Below are positions 45,550 through 54,894 of a stretch of DNA of 64,000 nucleotides, piece after piece; within the stretch, counting starts at the first letter, position 1, and every line of letters begins with the position of its first letter. The stretch is from Rhizobium redzepovicii (GTDB taxonomy: Bacteria; Pseudomonadota; Alphaproteobacteria; Rhizobiales; Rhizobiaceae), in the NCBI RefSeq assembly GCF_019793435.1, contig NZ_JAILYH010000018.1, positions 1 through 64,000 of the forward strand, written 5' to 3'. Below the pieces are notes generated by a model. It was not told the DNA's origin, ran no database searches, and saw nothing but the letters and a program-made list of their open reading frames with translations. Made by a program: the position numbers and the translations under genes.

Positions 45550-45685
45550 GACACGGTACCGAACCAATGCCGGCCACTATCCTTGCCGGCAGATGAAACT
45601 GACGCAATGACGGGCATCGCCTCGGGCGGTCGACACCTTATTGCGCACGCTGTCAGGGCCGCCGAGGTCGGCGTCCTACGCCCCG
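45550..45685. other. Short convergent intergenic region
   Basis: Separates the plus-strand operon from the amidohydrolase gene read from the other strand. I see no clear hairpin terminator and no gene. Confidence 0.35.
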
Positions 45686-47080
45686 CTAACGGCGCTCTCC
45701 CATGGCGTAAGCGTGCAAATCCCCAACCCCCATCGCCCCGTTGAACATCACAAGCTGCCCGTTTGCCACGACATGGCGGACACGACCGAGATTGTGGGTC
45801 TCAACGATGACCACGTCGGCGCGTTTGCCCTTTTCCAGCAAGCCACGATCGGCCGCAAGCTCCGGGAATGTTTTCGAGACGTTGCCGGTCGCAAGCGCGA
45901 TCGCGGCCGGCAGCAAAAGCTGGCTCTTTCGCACCATTCGCTGTATGGCCGATAGTATACTGTCCCAGTCGCCACCGGCAAAATCCGTCGATAGGGTATC
46001 GACGAGCCCCGCTTCGACCAGAGCATCGATATTTGCGGTGTCGTTGCGCCAGCGTGTTTCGATGCAATCGAGCGTCGAGACGTCGATTGTGACGCCGCGC
46101 CCCCTCAGTTGCTGGCCGAAACGCACTGCCTCTTGGGGAAGGAACATCGGGTGGTTCGAATGCCCGGCGATGATGCGGGCCTTTGGATATGTCTCCGCAA
46201 GCTTGAGCAGTGTCGCCGCGGTGGGTGCCGCATTGTGAAAGATTGCCGGAAAATCGAGGCGTTCAGACGCTGCCGCGATCTCGTCAAAACCCTTCAGTGA
46301 CAGCGCCACGGGTGGCATCACCGTGTCGCGGATCAGCTTTATGAGGTCGGACGCGCCAATCTTAGCGGCGAGACCGCATTCGATCAGAAGAGCATTGAGC
46401 CGCGGAAGATCGGGAAAGCCACGATCGAGATAGCGGCCGAGAACGGCTTCCTTGAGTGCGCGCGCCTCTTTCGGATGGATTGATATTCCGGTAGCGGCCT
46501 CGATAGCTGCGGGTATGAAGCGATAGTCCTGTGCCCCGCCACCGAGCGTCTGCCCGCCGCCTGCTTCTCCGAGTGCCTTTGCACCTTTGTCGACCATGTC
46601 ATCGATGCGCGCGATCTTGTGCCGCTTCGATAATCCGCCGCCATCAATCGCGATCGCCGCAGCCAGATTGCTCGCGGTATGCGCCGTCGTCAGATGGATA
46701 TCCATCGCATGGCGTCGGTTCGAGGGGCCATTGATCTCGTCCGGCAGCGCCAGGCCGCAGACGTTGAGCAGGGTTGTTGTCCCGGAGAGGAGATGTCTGT
46801 TTCTGAAGTAGTCGACATCCGTGGCCCGGAGGGGCACCGACCCGCTCGGCATGGACGGACCGTGGATGCACCCATGAGCATGCGCATTGACGATACCGGG
46901 AATGACCGTGCATCCGGTGGCGTTGAGGACGATAGCCTCGCTTCCGGCATCAGCCTCACCCCGAGCGACGTCGATGATTGTTGTCCCACGGATGCGCACG
47001 ACCCCACGGTCGTGGAGCGTCGTTCCATCGCCGGTGACAATTCGTCCGCCGACGATGACGATTTGAGTGTCAGGGGGCAT
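45686..47080 (-). CDS. Amidohydrolase-family protein
   Basis: A 464-residue metal-dependent hydrolase. It has the HxH motif in IPGIVNAHAHG, a later His in AGHSNHP, the Asp in LSTDFAGGDW, and the small N- and C-terminal beta domain typical of the imidazolonepropionase/dihydroorotase-like group (GKRADVVIVE). Such enzymes open cyclic amides, deaminate or hydrolyse. The ATG at 47080 has AGAGG 9 nt upstream. It overlaps the upstream response-regulator gene by 11 bp, so regulator and enzyme are co-translated. It probably belongs to the same pathway as the converging enzymes. Confidence 0.88.
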   Translation of the reverse strand: MPPDTQIVIVGGRIVTGDGTTLHDRGVVRIRGTTIIDVARGEADAGSEAIVLNATGCTVIPGIVNAHAHGCIHGPSMPSGSVPLRATDVDYFRNRHLLSGTTTLLNVCGLALPDEINGPSNRRHAMDIHLTTAHTASNLAAAIAIDGGGLSKRHKIARIDDMVDKGAKALGEAGGGQTLGGGAQDYRFIPAAIEAATGISIHPKEARALKEAVLGRYLDRGFPDLPRLNALLIECGLAAKIGASDLIKLIRDTVMPPVALSLKGFDEIAAASERLDFPAIFHNAAPTAATLLKLAETYPKARIIAGHSNHPMFLPQEAVRFGQQLRGRGVTIDVSTLDCIETRWRNDTANIDALVEAGLVDTLSTDFAGGDWDSILSAIQRMVRKSQLLLPAAIALATGNVSKTFPELAADRGLLEKGKRADVVIVETHNLGRVRHVVANGQLVMFNGAMGVGDLHAYAMGERR

Positions 47081-47780
47081 TCGACGGGACCTCTGTTTCC
47101 GACCAGCCGGTTGCCACCAGTCCATAGCCGACACCGCGAACCGTCCTGATCGGATCGGTGGGCGCGACCGCCGCCAAGGTCTCACGCAGCCGACCAATGT
47201 GAACGGTGATGGTTTTTGGATCGACGAAGACACCTGCCGGCCAGGCCGCCGACGCGAGCTCATGCCTCAGATAGATGCGCCCAGGATCTTTGAGCAGATG
47301 CAGCAGAATGGCGAACTCCAGACGCGGGAGGTGCAACTCGACGCCCCGCCTCCAGACCCGCCGCGCCAGCACATGCATTTCGATGTCGCCGCACGATAAT
47401 CGCTCCTGCGAAGCGCCTGACTGTGATGAAAGCGAGTTCAATGCGCGCAGGAGGTGGTCCGGGGAAATGGGCCGCACGAAGCTTTCGTCGGCGCCGGCAT
47501 TGAGGAAATCGGCATATTGCCGGGCGGAGTTGGCCTCGACCAGCGCGATGACCTTCAGTCCTGCCGTCGTCGCATCGCCTTTCAAGCTTCCGCAGGCGGA
47601 AACCGAATTCGCCACCCTGCCATCGATCACGACGCCCCGCACTCCGGCGGTCCTTGCCGCGGCGATCGCCTCGTTCGCGCTGGTCGTCAGGAGCGTCTCA
47701 AAGCCGGTCTGCCGAAGTATATGGCGGGCAAACAGGCAGAAATCCGCGTCCGTTGAACCGATGACAATGGTCGGCTTCAC
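47070..47780 (-). CDS. OmpR-family response regulator with degenerate receiver
   Basis: The C-terminal winged helix is well conserved (LPRLEFAILLHLLKDPGRIY, TITVHIGRLRETL, TVRGVGYGL). The receiver keeps a central Asp (GVVIDGRVANS), but the N-terminal acidic pocket reads VIGSTDAD, the Thr/Ser switch reads ALVEAN, and the invariant Lys is Arg (SFVRPIS). Normal phospho-switching is doubtful. I favour GTG 47780 (VKPTIVIG); the frame allows ATG 47828. It overlaps the amidohydrolase start and is the likely regulator of this cluster. Confidence 0.8.
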   Translation of the reverse strand: MKPTIVIGSTDADFCLFARHILRQTGFETLLTTSANEAIAAARTAGVRGVVIDGRVANSVSACGSLKGDATTAGLKVIALVEANSARQYADFLNAGADESFVRPISPDHLLRALNSLSSQSGASQERLSCGDIEMHVLARRVWRRGVELHLPRLEFAILLHLLKDPGRIYLRHELASAAWPAGVFVDPKTITVHIGRLRETLAAVAPTDPIRTVRGVGYGLVATGWSETEVPSNAP

Positions 47781-47828
47781 TGGGCTTTCACCGAGGGTTG
47801 TGCGGAGCGTGAGGCCGTACGATCCCAC

Positions 47829-48440
47829 GGTGTCTGAGGAAATTCAAATGCTGTCTGCGCCTTACGTATTAAGATTTATGTCCCGCGTTCCGCGCTGTTT
47901 CAGGCCGATTGATCGTGATTTCGCATGGATGCCGTTCGAGCAGAATTGGAAAGCCCAGGCGAACGCGCGCATCCTCTTTCCATCAGCGACAATCGGAGAT
48001 GAACATGAGTGTGGCGCGATCGGTCAGCATGAGGAGCTTGGATGATGCTTCTCCTTCACCGTCGAATGGCCCGCCCTCCCCGCGAGCAGGCGTCAGCGGC
48101 TCTGCCTGTCTTGACTGCGTTGCCTGCCGGCGGCGTCTTTCGGGGAATTGTCCGGTGCGCGCACTCCCAGAGCAGGAACTGTCACGGGCGGGCTCGGCTG
48201 GCGATTGACGAGGTCAGATCGCGTCATTGACGTCTGAAACACGCCTGTTGCCATCCTCGGCCTATGAGACGAGGCATGTCAATGCCCGCAGAATTGCAGG
48301 TTGGCATCGGGAAGCCAACCTGCGATTTGTTCAGCATCGGCGACGTCAACGCACGTTGCCGATAGCGCGCCAGCAAACCGTGGACGGCGGGAGTGGGATC
48401 GGGCACCGGGAAGCCGCATCGAGAGAAGAAAACGGAGATC
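47829..48440. other. 600-bp divergent region between two response-regulator genes
   Basis: No convincing gene; overlapping frames on the plus strand give low-complexity Arg/Ser-rich products. It must hold the promoters of the two divergently read regulator genes. No clear repeat or operator is seen. Confidence 0.35.
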
Positions 48441-49136
48441 ATGATCGCGGCTGCAGGCGGGGACGTCGGGCAGACGCTAGCGGACGCGGTCATCCACGAG
48501 GGCATGATGGCTACGACTGTCACTTTCGGTGCGCGGGCGCGTGCCCTCACCGGCAGGCACCGGTTTGATCTGATGATCCTCGATGCCGTCGTCCGGCCCG
48601 AAGATGCGCTTCATCTGTGCCGGCAAATCCGTACCCTCAGCACGATCCCGATCATCGCGGTCGTTGCGCAAGGGCGTGAGGACATCATCCTTGCCGCTTT
48701 CGAAAGCGGAGCTGATGATTGCGTCTCCAGTCCCTTCGGGACGAGGGAAATGATTGCCAGGATCCGCAGCGTGTTGCGACGGGCATCGCATGATCGCGCG
48801 ATGCACAGCCTGCCAAAGCCTTTCCGATTCAATGGGTGGCGCCTCGACACATGGCAACGCACGTTGCAGCGACCGGATGGGGCCGTGGTTAACGTGACGG
48901 CGGCCGAGTTCGACCTGCTCGTTGTCTTTTGTCAAAACCCCGGCAGGATACTCAGCCGGGAAGAATTGCTTAGCTCTACTCACGCAGGTCTGGCGGGTCC
49001 CATTGAACGGAGCATCGACGTTCACATCAGCCGATTGCGACACAAGATCGAGGACAATCCCCACAACCCAAGCCTCGTCAAGACCGTGCGGATGGGCGGC
49101 TATTTCTTTGCCGCGGTTGTTGAAACCGATGGATAG
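48441..49136 (+). CDS. OmpR-family response regulator with degenerate receiver (2)
   Basis: The winged-helix output domain is intact (VTAAEFDLLVVFCQNPGRIL, SIDVHISRLRHKIE, TVRMGGYFF) and resembles that of the regulator at 9241. The receiver retains the phospho-acceptor position (LMILDAVVRPED) but has GG in place of the acidic pair (AAAGGDVGQ), Ala instead of Thr (AVVAQG) and Ser instead of Lys (VSSPFG). It is probably controlled without phosphorylation. The ATG at 48441 is the natural domain start; the frame is open to 48393. It sits upstream of traR in the same direction. Confidence 0.82.
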   Translation: MIAAAGGDVGQTLADAVIHEGMMATTVTFGARARALTGRHRFDLMILDAVVRPEDALHLCRQIRTLSTIPIIAVVAQGREDIILAAFESGADDCVSSPFGTREMIARIRSVLRRASHDRAMHSLPKPFRFNGWRLDTWQRTLQRPDGAVVNVTAAEFDLLVVFCQNPGRILSREELLSSTHAGLAGPIERSIDVHISRLRHKIEDNPHNPSLVKTVRMGGYFFAAVVETDG

Positions 49137-49542
49137 CAAGCCGTAGCGGGGGTGTGAGCGCGGCTCTGTGAACGAGCTGAATTTGCGCGAACGTTTGAGT
49201 CTGCGACGCCTGGAGCCAATACCCTGCGTCGCCGAGCGCAGCGCCCGCGCCTGATCGTCAAGTGCGCCGCACGAAATGAGTGCCCGGAAGATATCCCACG
49301 GGGGCCGCAAGCTCGTCGCGGCCTCCTTGGGGCGCGAGAGAGCGACAATATTAAGTTTTGTTGCTCGGGGCGCCAACAGGTTGAAGGACATTTGTGACAC
49401 ATCTAAACCGATCAGCGCGGACGCCACGCAAACGCGTGCAGTTTGAGTTTAAAAATCACCAAGGGAGATCCTTATCGCTGAACGGCCATCGCCGATGCGT
49501 CGCCCGGGTCGCCAGCCAGATTTCCAGGGAGCAAGTGGTCCC
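49137..49542. other. Upstream region of traR
   Basis: No gene is supported. The region must hold the traR promoter. A long minus-strand frame here is antisense to the regulator gene and looks spurious. Confidence 0.35.
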
Positions 49543-50253
49543 ATGCATGGAAGTTCTCTTTTCGATCGATTGATCGACGCGACGGTCGCCGCCGCCAACG
49601 AACATTCCCTCAAGACGGCATTGAGCGACGTTGCTCGCGCGCATGGATTTGAGCGTTTTGCATACCTCAATCTCCATACCGCAAAGAGCTTTGCCGTCTC
49701 CACCTACCAGAAGGAATGGCAATCGCTTTATTTCTCCCGTTCGTATATGGCCATCGATCCTGTGGTGACGGCAGCCAAGCGACTGCGGCGGGCTTTCAGA
49801 TGGTCGGTCGATGTTGAACGCCGGCGCGCGGACGACAGCGTCAAGGAATTCTACGATGCCGCGGCTGAATTCGGAATCCGGTCAGGTCTGTCGATTCCCA
49901 TCTGGACGGGGTTTGGCCAGTTTGCCATCTTGACGCTGGCCTCAGCCAGGCATCTGGAGACCACGGGACCGGACGATCTCGACACGGTCGGCGCGGCTGG
50001 CGCGGCGGCACTGATACATGCCCGGCTCCAAGGCACGACTACGCCCACCCAAAGACCCGACTTCATTTTTTCCGATCGCGAGGCGCTATGCCTGCGATGG
50101 GCGGCCGAAGGCCTTCCGATGCACTCCATCGCCGATGTGACGGGCCTGACCTATCACACCGTCCGCTGGGACCTCGATCGAGTAAAGGCCAAGCTTGGCG
50201 TCTACACCCAGAAACAGGCCGTGGCGGTCGCAAGCCGGTTCGGGCTGATCTGA
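49543..50253 (+). CDS. traR: TraR, LuxR-family quorum-sensing activator of conjugation
   Basis: A 236-residue LuxR-type protein. The autoinducer-binding domain keeps the ligand-contact residues of TraR: Tyr and Trp in STYQKEWQSLYF, Asp in YMAIDPVV and Trp in FRWSVDVE, plus EFYDAAAEFGIRSGLSIPI. The C-terminal HTH is FSDREALCLRWAAEGLPMHS followed by TYHTVRWDLDRVKAKL. It would bind the acyl-homoserine lactone made by TraI and activate tra, trb and rep. It converges on trbI with 24 bp between them. No traM antiactivator gene is adjacent. Start chosen at MHGSSLFDRL. Confidence 0.9.
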   Translation: MHGSSLFDRLIDATVAAANEHSLKTALSDVARAHGFERFAYLNLHTAKSFAVSTYQKEWQSLYFSRSYMAIDPVVTAAKRLRRAFRWSVDVERRRADDSVKEFYDAAAEFGIRSGLSIPIWTGFGQFAILTLASARHLETTGPDDLDTVGAAGAAALIHARLQGTTTPTQRPDFIFSDREALCLRWAAEGLPMHSIADVTGLTYHTVRWDLDRVKAKLGVYTQKQAVAVASRFGLI

Positions 50254-50277
50254 CGGCCTAGCTGGCGCGCATATAGA

Positions 50278-51558
50278 TCAGTTGCGATAAGCCCCCGGGA
50301 AAACGACGTCCTGGTCGACCAGCACGTTGAACTTGTAGCCGGGCCTGATTTGAAGTGTCGGCTGGACGTCGAGGTTTTTGCCCACGCTCCGTTCGGCTAA
50401 CCGTCCGAACACATCCGCGAAATTCCGCCGGGCAGCGTCCGAGGCGGTATCCTCCGTCGAACTCTCCGGCATGGCCATGTCGACCCCTGTGCCGATAAGA
50501 GCGATGAGAACCGCCGAACCGAACGTTTGAAGGTAATGCCGATCGATTTGGTCCCGAAAGCCACCATAGCCTTCAGCGTCCGTCCCTGCCATGCCGCCGA
50601 GCTTTAGGGTCGAGCCGTTGGGAAAGATGATATCGGTCCAGACGACCAGCACGCGCGACTGACCGAAAGAGATCTTGTGATCGTAGCGGCCGAAGAGCTT
50701 GGCACCTTGCGGGACGAGCAACTGGTGGCCCGTGGCGCTGTCATAGACATTCTGGCTTGTCTGGGCGGTAATCCGCCCCGGAAGATCCGAGCTTATACCG
50801 GTCATCAGCGTGGCTGGGATGACCGAACCGCGTTTCAGCTCGTAGCGGGAAAGCTGAGGCACCACCTTGTTCGGCAGATAGCCGATATCCTTGATGTCCT
50901 GGTTGAAGAATGATTCTTTTGCTGACTGCATGTTGGGATCGCCGTTTTGCCCTGAAAGTCCCGCCTGCATCGCCGCGGCGTACAGGTTGGAGGCCCCCGC
51001 AGGTGTTTTTGCGCTTTGGGTATTCGCCTGGGACGTATCGGGGCCGGAAAGATCCTTTAGACTGACATCGATGGCAAGTGGTGAATCGAGCGCCGCGGCT
51101 TTGGCTTGAAGACGTGCCATTTGCTGGCGATGGCGCTCCCGCAGGAATTGCTCTCGCTGCTCGCGCCCGAGGCGGGCAAGCCATTCTTCTTCCGACTCGA
51201 GACCGGGTTTGTTGCGCGCCCTTTCGGTTTTTTCGGTTTCGACCGTCTGTTGCGGCTTCTCTTCTTGCCTGTTGCTGACAGGTGCCGGCTGATAGATCTG
51301 TGTCTGCTCGGGATCGCCGATGATGGCATCCTTGACGCCTCGCTTCAGCTGATCGGCATAAGTGGAGGCCGGCGCGTTCGAGGCCTGACCAATGCCATCC
51401 GCCCCTTGAAAATAAAACCCGCGCGACGAAAGACCATAGCTGATCACGCCGAGAAAGAGCACGATCAGGGCGATGGCGACGATGATCGGGATTCGGTTCA
51501 GCCGCCTGTTGCTGCTGTCCTTGTTTGAAGCGCCGCCAAGCTGAAGCGATTGGACCAC
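50278..51558 (-). CDS. trbI: TrbI, type IV secretion channel protein (VirB10 family)
   Basis: A 426-residue bitopic protein: one N-terminal transmembrane segment (IPIIVAIALIVLFLGVISYG), a Pro/Gln/charged periplasmic stretch, and the conserved VirB10 C-terminal domain (RYELKRGSVIPATLMTGI, PQGAKLFGRYDHKISFGQSR, FNVLVDQDVVFPGAY). It spans the envelope as part of the core complex. The GTG start at 51558 gives the usual MVQSLQLGG N-terminus and lies 13 nt after trbH. It is the last gene of the trb operon. Confidence 0.95.
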   Translation of the reverse strand: MVQSLQLGGASNKDSSNRRLNRIPIIVAIALIVLFLGVISYGLSSRGFYFQGADGIGQASNAPASTYADQLKRGVKDAIIGDPEQTQIYQPAPVSNRQEEKPQQTVETEKTERARNKPGLESEEEWLARLGREQREQFLRERHRQQMARLQAKAAALDSPLAIDVSLKDLSGPDTSQANTQSAKTPAGASNLYAAAMQAGLSGQNGDPNMQSAKESFFNQDIKDIGYLPNKVVPQLSRYELKRGSVIPATLMTGISSDLPGRITAQTSQNVYDSATGHQLLVPQGAKLFGRYDHKISFGQSRVLVVWTDIIFPNGSTLKLGGMAGTDAEGYGGFRDQIDRHYLQTFGSAVLIALIGTGVDMAMPESSTEDTASDAARRNFADVFGRLAERSVGKNLDVQPTLQIRPGYKFNVLVDQDVVFPGAYRN

Positions 51559-51571
51559 CCCCTCCCCTCCC

Positions 51572-52006
51572 CTAATTGCGCCTGACGGAGACGGGGCTGG
51601 CCGGCGATGCGCCGGTCGCGCTTGTGGCATAAGCCCGCGCGAGTTCAACCGAACCTGCCGATATCGAAACAAGCGCCTGGCCTTCAAGGTCGTCTACGCC
51701 ATAGGTTAGGGCAACCATGCGCTTCTTCTCGTCGATCCCCTGCGCCGTCACGACCTCATAGCCCCACGCCTTCAGGGCAGCTTCAATGGCTTGCCCGAAG
51801 GGCGTGGCGTCCCCATTCCATTTGACCCTGTTGATCCCCGGGTCGACCTGTTCTGCAAGCCGACCGACCATATCGCCTGCGATCGCGCTGGCGGCAGGGT
51901 CGGAGAGGTCTGGCGAGGCTGAGGTGGCGGTAGGGCCGTCCGCGGCGGTCGTGCAGCCTGACAGCAGGCACCCGATGAAAGAAAGTAGGAGGCTTCGCAT
52001 GGTCAC
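51572..52006 (-). CDS. trbH: TrbH, outer-membrane lipoprotein of the mating channel
   Basis: A 144-residue protein with a lipoprotein signal ([13 protein letters not shown], lipobox LSGC). Conserved parts include [13 protein letters not shown] and [17 protein letters not shown]. TrbH is the VirB7-like or accessory lipoprotein of the Trb system. It overlaps the end of trbG by ATGA and precedes trbI by 13 nt. Confidence 0.9.
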   Translation of the reverse strand: MTMRSLLLSFIGCLLSGCTTAADGPTATSASPDLSDPAASAIAGDMVGRLAEQVDPGINRVKWNGDATPFGQAIEAALKAWGYEVVTAQGIDEKKRMVALTYGVDDLEGQALVSISAGSVELARAYATSATGASPASPVSVRRN

Positions 52007-52824
52007 CCTCCCCTGCGAATGGTGATCTTCTGCTTGTGCTTTCCAACACCGGAGATGAGAACCGCGCGGTCGATATTATAGTCCACCACCATCATGTCGT
52101 TCTTCATTCGGTAGTTGACGACCCGATTTTGGCCGCCTGAGACGACAAAAAGCACCGGCGCGTCCTGACCGGCGATCGAGCGGGGAAACTGGATGTAGGT
52201 CTTCATGCCGTCCGAATAGACGCGCATGGGCTTCCACGAGGCTTTGCCGCTCACCGAATAGGCGAAGGTCAATTGCTCCGACGGGACGCCTGCTCCCGGC
52301 GTCCTTCCAGCTTCGAGGCGGGCGTTGACATCGGCAAGCTTGCTCGACACATCTTCCGGATAGTCGAAGCCGACGCGCGCCATGTACTGGCTTGTGTGTG
52401 ATTTGAGCTGGATATGATAGGTCCGGCGCGAGGTCGTCACCACCATGGAGGTGACGAGGCCCGGTTCCGACGGTTTGACGATGAGATGGATCGCCTGGCC
52501 AGCCGCAGCACCGGACGTTGCCGGTTCGACCTTCCATCGGACAGTGTCACCGACAAGCACATCGCGAACGACCTCGCCGCCCTGAAGCTCGATGTCGCAG
52601 ACCTGCAGCGGCGAACACACCACCGACGGCTGAGTTTCTCCAAACAGGAAGATGACCTTTCCATCCTCCCCCTTGGTGACGAGCCCGGTGGCCCCGCGCC
52701 ACTTTCCCGAAAGGTTCGCGCCCTTTGCTTCGTTTGCGGTCATGCTCTGCGCCGTGGCTCCGTTCGTCGTAAGGACGACGATCCAAGCGCAGCCAAGGGC
52801 CGCGAGATATGTTGCTCTTCTCAT
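52003..52824 (-). CDS. trbG: TrbG, type IV secretion outer-membrane complex protein (VirB9 family)
   Basis: A 273-residue exported protein with a signal peptide ([19 protein letters not shown]). The VirB9-like body includes [38 protein letters not shown] and [20 protein letters not shown]. It forms the outer-membrane ring with TrbI and TrbH. It lies 15 nt downstream of trbF. Confidence 0.95.
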   Translation of the reverse strand: MRRATYLAALGCAWIVVLTTNGATAQSMTANEAKGANLSGKWRGATGLVTKGEDGKVIFLFGETQPSVVCSPLQVCDIELQGGEVVRDVLVGDTVRWKVEPATSGAAAGQAIHLIVKPSEPGLVTSMVVTTSRRTYHIQLKSHTSQYMARVGFDYPEDVSSKLADVNARLEAGRTPGAGVPSEQLTFAYSVSGKASWKPMRVYSDGMKTYIQFPRSIAGQDAPVLFVVSGGQNRVVNYRMKNDMMVVDYNIDRAVLISGVGKHKQKITIRRGG

Positions 52825-52839
52825 TGAAGTTCCCTGCCC

Positions 52840-53502
52840 TTAAAGCTGCGCGGTCCACTCGAAGTCTTTCAGATAAAGGCCGATCGGATTAAGCCTGATC
52901 ACGCCCTCGTCCTGTGGCGCCGTCAACGTAACGGTCGCAATTCCGCGGTATCGGCGTGTTCCGGTTTCCTTGCCCTTCCGATCGCGCTCGAATTCCGTCC
53001 AGTCGATTTGGTAGGACTGGTTGGAAAGGGCGACGATGTTGCTGACTTCGATCGCAACTGTCGCGTTCTTGGCTTTCTCGAATGGCGAATTGCCGCGGAA
53101 CCAGGCATTGATTTTCTCGGTGGACGGGTCGGATGTCCGCAGCAGCGCATAGGTCCGATCGATGTATTGCTTCTGAACGACGGCGTCTGGCGTCACCGAC
53201 CGGAAGCTTGTGACGAACCCACCGAGCGTGGCGCGAACCACCCGTGGGTCGGCATATTCGATCTGCTGGGGAAAGCCCGCGCTGACCGAGGTCCCAAGCT
53301 TGTCGACTTCGACGATATAGGGGACGAGTTTGACCTGCGTGCTCAAATATAGCGCATAGACGAAGCCGATTACGGCCATTGCCAGTGCGATCATGCCGAC
53401 AACGCGCCACGCTGCCGCCGCCCTGACATAGGAACCATATCGTTCGTTCCATTCCTGCCTGGCGGCGAGATATGGGTTCTCAGGGGCGCGTTGCATTGCC
53501 AT
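52840..53502 (-). CDS. trbF: TrbF, type IV secretion protein (VirB8 family)
   Basis: A 220-residue inner-membrane protein with a single N-terminal transmembrane segment ([20 protein letters not shown]) and the VirB8 periplasmic domain ([34 protein letters not shown]). The ATG at 53502 has AAGGA 7 nt upstream. It nucleates assembly of the mating channel. It follows trbL by 19 nt. Confidence 0.95.
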   Translation of the reverse strand: MAMQRAPENPYLAARQEWNERYGSYVRAAAAWRVVGMIALAMAVIGFVYALYLSTQVKLVPYIVEVDKLGTSVSAGFPQQIEYADPRVVRATLGGFVTSFRSVTPDAVVQKQYIDRTYALLRTSDPSTEKINAWFRGNSPFEKAKNATVAIEVSNIVALSNQSYQIDWTEFERDRKGKETGTRRYRGIATVTLTAPQDEGVIRLNPIGLYLKDFEWTAQL

Positions 53503-53521
53503 CGACCGATCCTTGCAGTGA

Positions 53522-54703
53522 TTATTTTTTGTCGTCGCGAGGCGGCGACGGGCGCAAACCGCCGCGTGCCTGGGCCTGATCGAGTTTCGCATTGGCAAGT
53601 CCAAGTAGAGAGCCGGCATGGGCGCCGGGTGAGCCGATCGCCTTTTCCTTGACCGCGGATCCGACCGCTTCGCCCGTCGCGCTCAATCCCGCACCGATGC
53701 CGCGCAAGGTAGCGCCCGTCATGGACGCACCCTCGGCACGCGCAGCACGCGCGGCGGCAAAGCCCGCGCTGGCGCCACCGCCGGCTAGAAGCCCCGCGCC
53801 CAGTGCGAATGATGCCGCCTGCCCGCCGTGGCGAATCACCTCCATGCCGCCGCTGACGGAGACGCCTTGGACGACACCCTGCAGAATGCTTGGGACGTAG
53901 ATTGATATGATGAAGACGACAACTGATAGGCCGGCGATCGCCAGGCTGGTGATGAGTTGCTGCTCCGCCGCGACTGATGCCTCGGCCAAGCCGATGAGAA
54001 CCTCCGAGCCGATGCGCGCGATCATTACCAGTGCCATCAACTTCATACCGACTGAAAACGCATAGACGAGATATTTGACTGCGAAGTCCTTGGTGAAGGA
54101 TGAACCACCTAAGCCAAGCATGATCATGCCGGCCAACAAGCCCACATACATCTCGACGATGACAGCGATGAACACCGCAGCGACGAGCGAGAACGCGATG
54201 ACGACAACAACCATGGCGAAGACGGCGGCAATAGCCAGAGAGTTGTCCTCAAAGAGGCCGAACTGAACCTGTTCGGACATTTTGTCCGCGACCTCTATGC
54301 CTGCGTCGAAGATCGCGGCCGGAGAAGCGGAGCCACCTTCCGCGCCTAACTGGTATAGGCTGTCCACCACCGCTTTGGCGAGGGCTGGTCCCCGATCCAG
54401 GATAAAGGCAAAGAGACCGACGAACATGATCCGGCGAACGAGTTCTGCGAACCAACTATCCAGTGACGCAGCTTGGAGCGCTAGCCATACTGCTGCTATT
54501 CCAATTTCTATCCCGGCCAGGATCCAAAAGAGCGACTGAGCTGCCCGTGACACCGTCGACTCCCAATCCTTCGCAGCATTAACCACCTGGTTTTCCAGGG
54601 TCGAGAGCGCCGATCCTTGCTGGGCGAAGGCTGGCCCTACCGCCACGATCGCAAGGCCGATCGCAAGCATGATCAATCCGAGCGTCCGTCGTGAGCTTAC
54701 CAC
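53522..54703 (-). CDS. trbL: TrbL, polytopic inner-membrane channel protein (VirB6 family)
   Basis: A 393-residue protein with a signal-like N-terminus ([20 protein letters not shown]) and about six membrane segments ([40 protein letters not shown] and [18 protein letters not shown] among them). The tail is Ala/Gly-rich and cytoplasmic. GTG start, overlapping trbK by 7 bp. It forms the inner-membrane translocation pore. Confidence 0.94.
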   Translation of the reverse strand: MVSSRRTLGLIMLAIGLAIVAVGPAFAQQGSALSTLENQVVNAAKDWESTVSRAAQSLFWILAGIEIGIAAVWLALQAASLDSWFAELVRRIMFVGLFAFILDRGPALAKAVVDSLYQLGAEGGSASPAAIFDAGIEVADKMSEQVQFGLFEDNSLAIAAVFAMVVVVIAFSLVAAVFIAVIVEMYVGLLAGMIMLGLGGSSFTKDFAVKYLVYAFSVGMKLMALVMIARIGSEVLIGLAEASVAAEQQLITSLAIAGLSVVVFIISIYVPSILQGVVQGVSVSGGMEVIRHGGQAASFALGAGLLAGGGASAGFAAARAARAEGASMTGATLRGIGAGLSATGEAVGSAVKEKAIGSPGAHAGSLLGLANAKLDQAQARGGLRPSPPRDDKK

Positions 54704-54894
54704 CTTGTCCGCATCTCCTGTCCGTGCCTCAGATACCGCTTCGTCAACGGCTTAAAGAATTCCCTCAGGCGTTGTTCGGCGGCTGTCGCGGTCGTCGAGG
54801 GAGGATAGAAATGCGTGTCGACCACGATGAGGATCGTTGCGGTGGCTACTCCAACCGTACCCACGCGGAAAGCAATGATCGCGAAAGGGCTCAC
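54697..54894 (-). CDS. trbK: TrbK, entry-exclusion-type protein
   Basis: A 65-residue protein in the trbK position, with one hydrophobic N-terminal segment (FRVGTVGVATATILIVV) and a charged tail (EQRLREFFKPLTKRYLRHGQ). TrbK of RP4 is a lipoprotein that blocks entry of like plasmids. This protein contains no cysteine, so it cannot be lipidated in that way. The GTG start overlaps the trbJ stop (GTGA). Confidence 0.82.
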   Translation of the reverse strand: MSPFAIIAFRVGTVGVATATILIVVDTHFYPPSTTATAAEQRLREFFKPLTKRYLRHGQEMRTRW

